Assembly (NCBI GenBank): GCA_046520405.1 | Contig: JBKGHI010000012.1 | Location: 9,094 to 73,093, forward strand | Direction of reading: 5' to 3' | DNA: 64,000 bases | Origin: Myxococcus sp046520405 | GTDB lineage: Bacteria; Myxococcota; Myxococcia; Myxococcales; Myxococcaceae | In this document: piece after piece, positions 17,989 through 25,182 of the stretch | Position numbering within the stretch: position 1 is the stretch's first letter | How the letters are laid out: every line of letters starts with the position of its first letter | Position numbers and translations under genes: made by a program | Notes under the pieces: generated by a model | Seen by the model: only the letters and a program-made list of their open reading frames with translations | What the model was told of the DNA's origin: nothing | Databases searched by the model: none

Positions 17989-19515
17989 TCAGCGGTAGTC
18001 CCACTTCTGGTTCGGGTTGCCCGTGCACTCGTAGATGATGAGCCGGGCACCGTCGTTCGGGTTGTGGTTCACGATGTCCACGCACTTGTTGGCGAGCACG
18101 CTGACCAGGTCGCCCGCTCCGCTCAGCACGAACTGCTGCGCCGGGTTGCCGCTGCAGTTGGCCAGCTGAATGGCCGCGCCGTTGGCCGTGGAGGCCCAGG
18201 CCACGTCCATGCACTTGCCGCCGGCCTGCACGGTGCCGTTGACGAAGGTCCACCGCTGCGCGTTCGTGCCATTGCAGTTCCACATCTGGAGCTGCACGCC
18301 GTCGGAGAAGTTGGAGTTGGGCACGTCGATGCACTTGGTGTTGTTGAGGCGCGAGACGAACGCCCGCCCACTCCCGCCGCCACCCGTCGTGCGGAGCGTC
18401 AGGCCGTAGGCGCCCAGGATGGGATTGACGGGCTGGTAGAAGGTCGCGGGGTTGCTGTCGGAGCAGGTGCCCGCCACGCCGGACGTCACGCCCTGGGCCT
18501 GGTTGCCGGAGAGCACCGAACCGCCCGAGTCACCGCCGGCCGCGCAGGCGTTCGTCCTGTGGAGGTTGTACACGGGACCGACGGAGTAGTTGACGGTGAT
18601 GTTCTTCTGCTGGAGCACGCCGCACCGCCAGCCGGTGGTGTAGCCGGACCGGCAGATGGAGGCGTTCACCGCGGCCTCATTGGAGCCCGCGACGGTGACG
18701 TTGCCGCCGCCGTAGTTGTTGACCCACGGCTGCGGGGTCCACGAGCCATTGGTGGCCACCCAGCCGTAGTCGGCGCCGGGCCAGACGGAGCCGCGGATGG
18801 TGCCCAGGGCTACGCCGTTGTGCCCCGTGGTGGGCGTGCCCGCGCCGCCGCAGTGGCCAGCGGTGACGAAGCCCCCGTTGACGGGGAAGCCCACCGAACA
18901 GCGGTAGTTGCTGAAGTAGTACGGGTCACCGCCGCGCAAGTCGTAGGCGGGCTCCGGCGCGTGCTGGGACGCCACCACGCGGAGGCTGCCGTCCTTCAGC
19001 CCGGAGTTGCCGGCGAGGAACGCGTCCGCGCGCAGCTTCGACTGGCTGGCGTCATCCGCGTGCACGACAACGCTGTTGCTGGGCAGGTCGACGTACCAGT
19101 AGTGGATGGAGGGCGAGAGCGCCTTGACGTTCTGGTCCAGCTCCGCCTTCACCTGCTCCAGCCGCGCCAGGCTCCGCGCGACGCGCACCGCCTTCACGCC
19201 CGCGACCCGGGCCTTCGCAACGCGGGTCTCGTCGGTGACACCGACGATGAGCTGGGTGCCATCCGCGTCCAGCCAGGCGCCACCGAAGGCATCACCCAAC
19301 TGCTCGCGCATCGTCCGCTCCAGCCCGGGCGCCTTCGCCTCGAAGCTGAGCCGCTGGTGGACCTGCTGCTCGGTGAGCCCGAGGTCGCGGCGCATCGCGG
19401 AGACAATCTCCGGCGACACGTCGTCCGCGGCCTCGGCGGACATCGGCAGGCCCGTCAGGGTGGCGAGACCGGCGAACATCGCCGCGGTGGAAAGCCAATC
19501 AGACATTCGGTTCAT
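17989..19515 (-). CDS. Secreted alpha-lytic-type serine protease with ricin-B lectin domain
   Basis: 508 residues: signal peptide (to about 30), alpha-lytic protease prodomain (about 35-185), S1 catalytic domain with His221 (VTAGHCGG), Asp249 (GADYGW) and Ser330 (GGDSGGS), a Gly linker (378-383), and a C-terminal ricin-type beta-trefoil (385-508) with three QxW-like repeats (NAQRWTF, PAQQFVL, NQKWDYR). The prodomain folds and inhibits the enzyme until release. The lectin would hold it on polysaccharide. This is a typical predation or degradation enzyme. It is divergent from a GH5 cellulase across 438 bases. Confidence 0.93.
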   Translation of the reverse strand: MNRMSDWLSTAAMFAGLATLTGLPMSAEAADDVSPEIVSAMRRDLGLTEQQVHQRLSFEAKAPGLERTMREQLGDAFGGAWLDADGTQLIVGVTDETRVAKARVAGVKAVRVARSLARLEQVKAELDQNVKALSPSIHYWYVDLPSNSVVVHADDASQSKLRADAFLAGNSGLKDGSLRVVASQHAPEPAYDLRGGDPYYFSNYRCSVGFPVNGGFVTAGHCGGAGTPTTGHNGVALGTIRGSVWPGADYGWVATNGSWTPQPWVNNYGGGNVTVAGSNEAAVNASICRSGYTTGWRCGVLQQKNITVNYSVGPVYNLHRTNACAAGGDSGGSVLSGNQAQGVTSGVAGTCSDSNPATFYQPVNPILGAYGLTLRTTGGGGSGRAFVSRLNNTKCIDVPNSNFSDGVQLQMWNCNGTNAQRWTFVNGTVQAGGKCMDVAWASTANGAAIQLANCSGNPAQQFVLSGAGDLVSVLANKCVDIVNHNPNDGARLIIYECTGNPNQKWDYR

Positions 19516-19707
19516 GGAGGTGTATGGGGTGTTCCCGCGGCAGAGCGAACGCCAGGGCTGGGGGACTGGGCCCTGCGCGTGGGAGTGTGAGGTTTTCCCT
19601 GGCGTGATGGGATTCCCGCATGAGCACGTGGCATGCCAGCGCGGACGCGAAACCTTTCAGAGGGCGTGCGCCGTCAGCGTCTGCCCCAATCACAATTTTA
19701 TGACGGG

Positions 19708-19751
19708 CAGGTGGTGACAGCCGCCACCAGGTGGTGATTGGCGTTACCACC
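19708..19751. promoter_or_regulatory. Candidate operator: CAGGTGGTGA direct repeats in the protease/cellulase divergent region
   Basis: The 438-base gap 19516-19953 has no gene. It holds two exact copies of CAGGTGGTGA at 19708-19717 and 19728-19737, 20 bases apart. The second is followed by ACCACC at 19746-19751, making an inverted repeat with GGTGGT at 19730-19735. Downstream, 19790-19900 is unusually AT-rich for this genome, a likely promoter zone. A shared regulator of the protease and cellulase is the simplest reading. Confidence 0.45.
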
Positions 19752-19953
19752 CGGTGGCGGGAGCACGAGCCTGCGACCCGCCGGGGATGAATCATTCGTT
19801 TGATAACGGAAACGCCGTTCGAGACCTCTGTTACGACGTCTCCTCAAAAATACACTTAATCGAAACTAGATGGTAAATCAAGAAAAACCTGTTACCTGTC
19901 TCATGGGGCCTCGCGAGCCGCGCGAGGGCTGCTCCGACCCTCAGGAGGCGACT

Positions 19954-21075
19954 GTGAAGAATCGTGCATCAAGCTGGCTGACGTTGGGATTGATGCTGTG
20001 CGGTGGCGTGGCACACGCGGACCCCCTACCGTATCGGGGCGTCAACCTGGCGGGCGCGGAGTTCGGCTCCACGATTCCGGGCACCCACGGGACGCACTAC
20101 ATCTACCCGGACCCGGCGTACACGAACTACACGACGCTGGATTACTACCTCGCCAAGGGGATGAACACCTTCCGGCTGCCCTTCAAGTGGGAGCGGCTGC
20201 AGCCCACGCGGGGCGCGGCCTTCAACGCTGCGGAGCTGGGGCGCTTGCGGACGACGGTGAACCGCATCGTGAGCAAGGGCGGCTACGTGGTCATCGACCC
20301 GCACAACTACGCGCGGTACGGCGCGGGTGTCATTGGCGGCGCGGTGCCCAACTCGGACTTCGCGGACTTCTGGTCGCGGCTCGCGCAGGAGTTCAAGAAC
20401 AACCCGCGCATCATCTTCGGCCTCATGAACGAGCCACACAGCATGCGCACGGAGCAGTGGGCCGACGCCGCCAACGCGGCCATCCAGGCCATTCGCGCCA
20501 CGGGCGCCACCAACCTCATCCTGGTGCCGGGGAACGCCTGGTCGGGCGCGCATTCATGGAATTCGTCCTGGTACGGCACGCCCAACGCGGTGGTGATGCT
20601 GACCATCCAGGACCCGGGCAACAACCTCGCCTTCGAGGCCCACCAGTACCTGGACGGTGACTCGTCGGGGACCTCCTCCGGCTGCGTCAGCGCCACCATC
20701 GGCGCCCAGCGGATGCAGAACTTCACCAACTGGCTGCGCGCCAACGGCAAGCGCGGCTTCCTGGGCGAGTTCGGCGGTGGCAGGGACTCCGTCTGCGCCG
20801 CGGCCATCAGCAACATCGTCAGCCACATGGAGGCGAACGCGGACGTCTACCTCGGCTGGACGTACTGGGCCGGCGGGCCGTGGTGGGGGGACTACTTCAC
20901 CACGCTGGAGCCGCTCAACGGCGCGGACCGTCCGCAGATGGACGCGCTGGAGCCGCACCTGAGCACGGCCTCCGCCTGCCAGCCCCAGACGTATGAGGCG
21001 GAGTCCATGCGTGGGCTGTCCCTGACACGCGCGGCGAACTGTGCTCCCCACCCATGGGAGCACAGCGGGCGATAG
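19954..21075 (+). CDS. Secreted GH5 cellulase with a truncated C-terminal binding domain
   Basis: 373 residues: signal peptide (to about 22, GGVAHAD), then a GH5 endoglucanase domain with the acid/base Glu160 in GLMNEPHS and the nucleophile Glu272 in GEFGGG, plus FRLPFKWERL and YVVIDPHNYARYG. The enzyme cuts beta-1,4-glucan. After the domain comes ACQPQTYEAESM, the usual first strand of a CBM6/35 carbohydrate-binding module, but the frame ends about 20 residues later, so the module is lost. The GTG at 19954 is chosen because CAGGAGG precedes it and the signal peptide begins there. Confidence 0.9.
   Translation: MKNRASSWLTLGLMLCGGVAHADPLPYRGVNLAGAEFGSTIPGTHGTHYIYPDPAYTNYTTLDYYLAKGMNTFRLPFKWERLQPTRGAAFNAAELGRLRTTVNRIVSKGGYVVIDPHNYARYGAGVIGGAVPNSDFADFWSRLAQEFKNNPRIIFGLMNEPHSMRTEQWADAANAAIQAIRATGATNLILVPGNAWSGAHSWNSSWYGTPNAVVMLTIQDPGNNLAFEAHQYLDGDSSGTSSGCVSATIGAQRMQNFTNWLRANGKRGFLGEFGGGRDSVCAAAISNIVSHMEANADVYLGWTYWAGGPWWGDYFTTLEPLNGADRPQMDALEPHLSTASACQPQTYEAESMRGLSLTRAANCAPHPWEHSGR
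21039..21065. terminator. Ten-base-pair hairpin at the truncated 3' end of the cellulase gene
   Basis: CTGTGCTCCC (21039-21048) pairs perfectly with GGGAGCACAG (21056-21065) around a seven-base loop. It overlaps the last codons of the cellulase frame. No T run follows on the plus strand, so factor-independent termination is uncertain. The hairpin may instead mark the site where the binding module was lost. Confidence 0.45.
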
Positions 21076-21129
21076 ACGGCGAGGCAGGGGGCGACGCGCG
21101 CCGGGCGGACGTAGGATGGCGTCACGTCC

Positions 21130-21627
21130 ATGCGCGCTCCTGCCGAGTCCATTCCCTACGAAGTCCACCGCGATGACGGCTTCGTCGTCTCAGACGACCC
21201 CGCCCGTATCGACCTGGATGTCATCCACGGCTATCTGTCCCGCTCGTACTGGTCCACGGGCATTCCCCGGGAGACGGTCGAGCGGGCCGCCCGGAACTCG
21301 CTCGTCTTCGGGCTCTATTCGCCTGAAGGCCAGGTGGGCTACGCCCGCGTCGTCACCGACCGCGCGACCTTCGCCTACCTGTGTGACGTCTTCGTCCTGG
21401 AGTCGTACCAGGGGCGTGGCCTGGGCCCGTGGATGATGGAGGCGCTGCTCGCGCATCCCGACCTGCAAGGGCTCCGGCGGTTCCTGCTCGCCACGCGGGA
21501 TGCCCATTCGCTCTATGCGCGTTATGGGTTTGAACCATTGAAGGTGCCCGCGCGCTTCATGGAGATTCATGACCCGGATGTCTATGTCCGCAATCAGGAC
21601 GAGGGCCAGAAAGGGAAGGCGGGCTGA
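21130..21627 (+). CDS. GNAT family N-acetyltransferase
   Basis: 165 residues of the GNAT fold. It has the acetyl-CoA loop VFVLESYQGRGLGPWMMEAL (Q/RxxGxG/A motif, QGRGLG) and the closing strand DAHSLYARYGFEPL. Compact single-domain members like this acetylate amines of small molecules or peptides. It sits upstream of the peptide-modification operon on the same strand but 355 bases away, so a link is possible but not shown. Confidence 0.87.
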   Translation: MRAPAESIPYEVHRDDGFVVSDDPARIDLDVIHGYLSRSYWSTGIPRETVERAARNSLVFGLYSPEGQVGYARVVTDRATFAYLCDVFVLESYQGRGLGPWMMEALLAHPDLQGLRRFLLATRDAHSLYARYGFEPLKVPARFMEIHDPDVYVRNQDEGQKGKAG

Positions 21628-21982
21628 GTCGCCAGCGACACGCGCCTCGGATGGCGTCGTGCTCATGGCGTGGAACTCCACCGGGAATCACGTCACCGGG
21701 GTGGGAACCCAGCGCGTCGTGGGCTCCGGCGTCACGCTCACCATCGGTCTGTAGTCAGCAAGGCCGCTCGGGCCCATGCCAACGGACCAGGCCCGAAGGC
21801 AAGTCCATCCGAGCGTGCCGACGCAGCGCGGCTTCACCCAGACAATTTCTTTCCACCAAGACATCCGGTTTTGCCGCCCCGTGCTTGTGACAAGCATCAG
21901 GCGTTGGTACCTTGCATTGCGAAATGCTGTTTATGCCGGGATGGCGGATTTTTGTGAGTCTGTCATCCGAGGGGAGAGCAGC
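21628..21982. promoter_or_regulatory. Upstream region of the HExxH/PqqD operon
   Basis: 355 bases without a supported gene. A short frame ending at 21754 (TQRVVGSGVTLTIGL) looks like a protein C-terminus but has no start or body. The frame of the next gene is open from 21776, but its first 69 codons have no homology to the paralogue and are taken as untranslated. TGCTTG (21882-21887) and CAAGCA (21891-21896) form a six-base inverted repeat with a three-base spacer, a possible operator about 90 bases before the start. Confidence 0.4.
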
Positions 21983-23461
21983 GTGCAACAAATCGAGGTC
22001 ATCCAGCAGCTCGACCACCGGCTTCAGCATCAGGAGCCGTTTGGAAATTCGTCGAAAATCGTGTTGCGTGTCATTGAACGCTACAAGTTCGTCCTGGAGG
22101 TGTTGGCGCGCCATGACGAGCGGCTGCGCGCGCTGACGGAGCGCGTCGAGGCATTGGACACCGCGTCCGTGAATGTCTTGTTTGGTGACCTGCTCGTGCG
22201 CGCGGCGCTGGAGTCGGCCATCAGCAAGCTGGAGACGACGGGGCCGGTTGGCGCGGTGCGTGACACCTTCCCGGCGCTGCTCGGCGAGGCGCTTGATTCG
22301 CTCGCGGAGGACCGGAGCATGTCCGTCGCACGCAGGGCGATGGGACGCGATTTCACGGTGGGGCCTTCGGGCCGCACCTGGGTCTGGGACCTTCCGGACT
22401 CGCCGTCCCTCGTCGGGGACCTGCTGCGCGACAGCATCCGCACCGGGTTCATGCCCGGGGCCCAGAGCCGCGTGGAAATCATCCGCCCGACGCCGCCCAT
22501 GGTGGAAGGGTTGGAGCGGGCCTGTGAGCTGCTGCGGCGGCTGGTGCCGGAGATGGCGCGAAGCGTCTTCCTGCACCTGCACTGCATCGCCGTGGCGAAC
22601 ATCCGGGGGCCGCGAGGCCGGATGCTCACCGGCTCCGGAGGCGACGGCACGCCGTGCATGATTTTCATCGACCCGGAGGAGCTGGCGAACCCGTGGGATA
22701 CGGCCGGCCACATCTTGCATGAGGCGATTCACCTCAAGCTCTCCGACCTCATCCGCACGGGCGCCATCGTGACGGATGACGACCCGGTGGAGCTGCCGTG
22801 GGGGCGGCGGACGGCTCTGTCCAACAGTGTGTTCGCCTATCACGCGTACGCGCACATGCAGGTGTTCCGCGAGGCCGTGAAACACCTGGGCCCGGACTGT
22901 TACGCGGAGTTCGGCGCGCCCCGTGACTACAACGCCCCGGCCCACGCGATGTCGGTGGTGAAGAACGACGTCAAGCCGTACGCCCGGGCCGAGGAGCGGC
23001 TGGCGTACCTGCACTCGGCGCTGGCGGGCCCGCTGTCGCACCGGGTGACGCCCTACGGACGGGAGCTGGTCGCGTGGCTCTGGGACACGGTTCGTCCCCT
23101 GGTGGAGGGCACCCCAGGTGCCGACGCCGCTCAGCACGCCACGTCGCATCCGTCCGGCGTCAGCCGCAAGCCGTCCTCGGTGCGCTACCGGCAGGGGCGC
23201 AACCTCTCCCTGCGCCGCTCTCCCGCGTCGGAGGTGCTGTTCGCGCTGGACCCCTCGTCGCAGAAGATCGTCACCCTGAACCTGTCGGCCTGGCTGGCCT
23301 TCGAGCTGTGTGACGGCAAGACGGAGGAGGAGGTGCTCTCCTCGTACACCTCGTCGCTGGGGCTGGGCGCCGAGCGCGCCTGGGCCCAACTGGCGCCCAC
23401 GCTGAGGGGCCTGGAGTCGAGCGGGATGATTGAGCAGGTCGCCGAGGGAGGTGCGCCGTGA
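21983..23461 (+). CDS. HExxH peptide-modification protein with PqqD-like domain (copy 1)
   Basis: 492 residues. Residues 246-250 are HEAIH within GHILHEAIHLKLSD, matching the HEXXH putative peptide-modification family (TIGR04267 type, proposed 2-oxoglutarate-dependent peptide hydroxylases). A conserved YHAYAH at 286-291 may supply the third metal ligand. The last 90 residues (about 400-490, SEVLFALDPSSQKIVTLN then ELCDGKTEEEVLSSY) fit the PqqD-like RiPP recognition element that binds leader peptides. The GTG at 21983 is chosen because GAGGGGAG lies six bases before it and the copy 2 N-terminus aligns from there. Its stop overlaps the GTG of copy 2. Role: probably modifies the 24912 peptide. 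Confidence 0.78.
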   Translation: MQQIEVIQQLDHRLQHQEPFGNSSKIVLRVIERYKFVLEVLARHDERLRALTERVEALDTASVNVLFGDLLVRAALESAISKLETTGPVGAVRDTFPALLGEALDSLAEDRSMSVARRAMGRDFTVGPSGRTWVWDLPDSPSLVGDLLRDSIRTGFMPGAQSRVEIIRPTPPMVEGLERACELLRRLVPEMARSVFLHLHCIAVANIRGPRGRMLTGSGGDGTPCMIFIDPEELANPWDTAGHILHEAIHLKLSDLIRTGAIVTDDDPVELPWGRRTALSNSVFAYHAYAHMQVFREAVKHLGPDCYAEFGAPRDYNAPAHAMSVVKNDVKPYARAEERLAYLHSALAGPLSHRVTPYGRELVAWLWDTVRPLVEGTPGADAAQHATSHPSGVSRKPSSVRYRQGRNLSLRRSPASEVLFALDPSSQKIVTLNLSAWLAFELCDGKTEEEVLSSYTSSLGLGAERAWAQLAPTLRGLESSGMIEQVAEGGAP

Positions 23462-24915
23462 CGAACGCCCTGGACGTCATCCAGACGGCGGACCGGGCAT
23501 TGTCGAGACACCCCGCGTTCGGAGACTCGCCGCGCATCCTGGCGAAGGTGCTGACCCGCTATCGCTTCGGCGTGGAGCTCTTCGCGGAGCGGCTGCCATC
23601 CCTGGCGCGCGGCGTGGCCGCGGTGGAGGCGCTCAGTGACTCGGACGCGCGCCGCGTCTTCTTCGACCCGCTGGTGCGCCTGACGCTGGAACAGGCCTTC
23701 TCCGACCTGGAGGCGGGGCGGCTGACATCGCCCCACCCGGTAGAGGAGATGCTGCCGGGCGCGCTGGAGGCGCTGCCGCTGGGCCTGTGCGAATCGCGCA
23801 TGCCGTCGCGCTGGCGGGTGGGCTCGGAGGTCCCCAAGTGGCTGTGGGACGTGGCCCAGCCCGCGGATGCGTACTCGCGGGCGCTGCACGCCGCCTTCAA
23901 TGGTGTTTTCGGCGCGAAGTCCAAGAGCGGCGGGAAGCTCCTCAGTCCGGACGCCAAGGCGCAGCGGATACTCAACGACTCCATCGAGCTGCTCTCCCGG
24001 CTGCTGCCGCACTCGGGCGCGAGCGCGCTGACACACGTGGAGGCCATCGCGCTGCTCAGCGCCCGGCTGGAGGGCGGCACCGTCCTGTCCGCCGCGGGCG
24101 GCGACCTGACGCCCTCCACCATCTTCCTGGCGTTGGAAGCGCTTGGGAACCCCTGGGACATCGCCGGGTGCCTGTTGCATGAAGGGCTCCACATGAAGCT
24201 CTTCGACGCGACGCGCTCGGTGGCGCTCGTGGCGAAGCCGGAGGAGAGTGTCCAGGTCCCCTGGCGTGACATCCGTTGGACGAGCGTCCGCGCGGTGTTC
24301 TCGTACCACGTGTACGTCCACCTCGCGCTCTTCAAGGCGGCCGCGCTCACGGCGGACCCGGCGCTGAAGGAGCGCTTCGGAGACCCACTGACGTACGTCT
24401 CGCGCCCGCATGCGACGTCGGTGGTGAACAACGATGGCGGCTCGCCCTATGGCCGCTCGGTGGACCGGGCCCGCTTCCTGGGGGAGATGTTGCTGACGGA
24501 GTGGGCGCACCTGCTGACGCCTCAAGGACTGGAGTTCGTCCGGTGGCAGCACGAGGCGCTGGCGCCCGTGGACCGCGCGCTCTTCCGCGGGGACGCCGCG
24601 CTCCAGGCCCGCGAGCAGGCGCGGGCTACGTACCGCAAGGCACAGGCCCTGCGGGTCCGCCCGTCGAAGCAGGGCGAGTGCTTGATGGTGTTCTCACCGG
24701 CCGCGCCGCGCATCCACTGGCTGGACCTGAATGCGTGGCTGATTTTCGAACTCAGTGATGGCCGGACGTACTCCGACATGGAGCGGGCCTACCTCGAGGT
24801 TGTCGGCGCGAGAGTGGCCCCGGACGAGGCGCGCCGACAGTTGCGTTCGGGGCTCGACTCACTAGTACGCAGTTCCCTCGTAGAGCCAACACGGCAGCAA
24901 GGAGACGTGGCATGA
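23458..24915 (+). CDS. HExxH peptide-modification protein with PqqD-like domain (copy 2)
   Basis: 485 residues, a diverged tandem paralogue of the preceding gene over its whole length. HEGLH stands at 241-245 (GCLLHEGLHMKLFD) and YHVYVH at 283-288. The C-terminal PqqD-like part (about 398-480) has PRIHWLDLNAWLIFELSDG. N-termini align closely (ALDVIQTADRALSRHPAFG against IEVIQQLDHRLQHQEPFG). The GTG start overlaps the previous stop (GTGA) and the gene ends in ATGA overlapping the peptide start, so copy 1, copy 2 and the peptide are translated in tight coupling. Two copies suggest two modification sites, or a catalyst plus a partner. Confidence 0.78.
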   Translation: MTNALDVIQTADRALSRHPAFGDSPRILAKVLTRYRFGVELFAERLPSLARGVAAVEALSDSDARRVFFDPLVRLTLEQAFSDLEAGRLTSPHPVEEMLPGALEALPLGLCESRMPSRWRVGSEVPKWLWDVAQPADAYSRALHAAFNGVFGAKSKSGGKLLSPDAKAQRILNDSIELLSRLLPHSGASALTHVEAIALLSARLEGGTVLSAAGGDLTPSTIFLALEALGNPWDIAGCLLHEGLHMKLFDATRSVALVAKPEESVQVPWRDIRWTSVRAVFSYHVYVHLALFKAAALTADPALKERFGDPLTYVSRPHATSVVNNDGGSPYGRSVDRARFLGEMLLTEWAHLLTPQGLEFVRWQHEALAPVDRALFRGDAALQAREQARATYRKAQALRVRPSKQGECLMVFSPAAPRIHWLDLNAWLIFELSDGRTYSDMERAYLEVVGARVAPDEARRQLRSGLDSLVRSSLVEPTRQQGDVA

Positions 24916-25064
24916 ACAACGGATCGCAGTGGCTGGAGACCGTGAAGAGCCTGGTGGCCGAGAAGGACCGCCTCCAGGAGCCGAGCGTGACGTGTGGGTC
25001 GAGCGCGGAGCGCCAGTGGTGGCCGCCCTACATCGTCAACGACACGTCCAAGAAGGAGGACTGA
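24912..25064 (+). CDS. Putative RiPP precursor peptide, 50 residues
   Basis: A 50-residue frame starting in the ATGA overlap with the upstream modification gene, with its own strong ribosome site (AAGGAG, seven bases before ATG). The first half (about 1-24, with WLETVKSLVAEKDRLQEP) is helical and charged, like a leader peptide. The second half has a single Cys28 (SVTCGSS), then QWWPPYIVNDTSKKED. Aromatic, Pro, Asn and Asp residues in this tail are plausible modification targets. No secretion signal, double-Gly cleavage motif or dedicated protease is nearby. The precursor role is inferred from size, leader/core look and coupling to two PqqD-bearing enzymes. Confidence 0.7.
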   Translation: MNNGSQWLETVKSLVAEKDRLQEPSVTCGSSAERQWWPPYIVNDTSKKED

Positions 25065-25182
25065 CCCACAGCGGGTCCGTCTGATGCCTTGAGAAGGTCC
25101 GCCCGCCGTGTCCGCGCTCAACCGAGCCGGGCGCGGCGGGCGCTCTACCAGCAACACCCAAGCCCCCAAGGACAGCGAGCGA

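Noticed and set aside
17623..19590. A 655-codon plus-strand frame over the protease gene.
   Set aside because: Low-complexity, motif-free and antisense to a complete S1 protease.
19790..19900. AT-rich stretch as a replication origin or transferred DNA.
   Set aside because: Too short and without DnaA boxes or foreign genes; a promoter region fits better.
21776..21982. Extended N-terminus of the first HExxH protein.
   Set aside because: The paralogue aligns only from 21983, where GAGGGGAG precedes a GTG.
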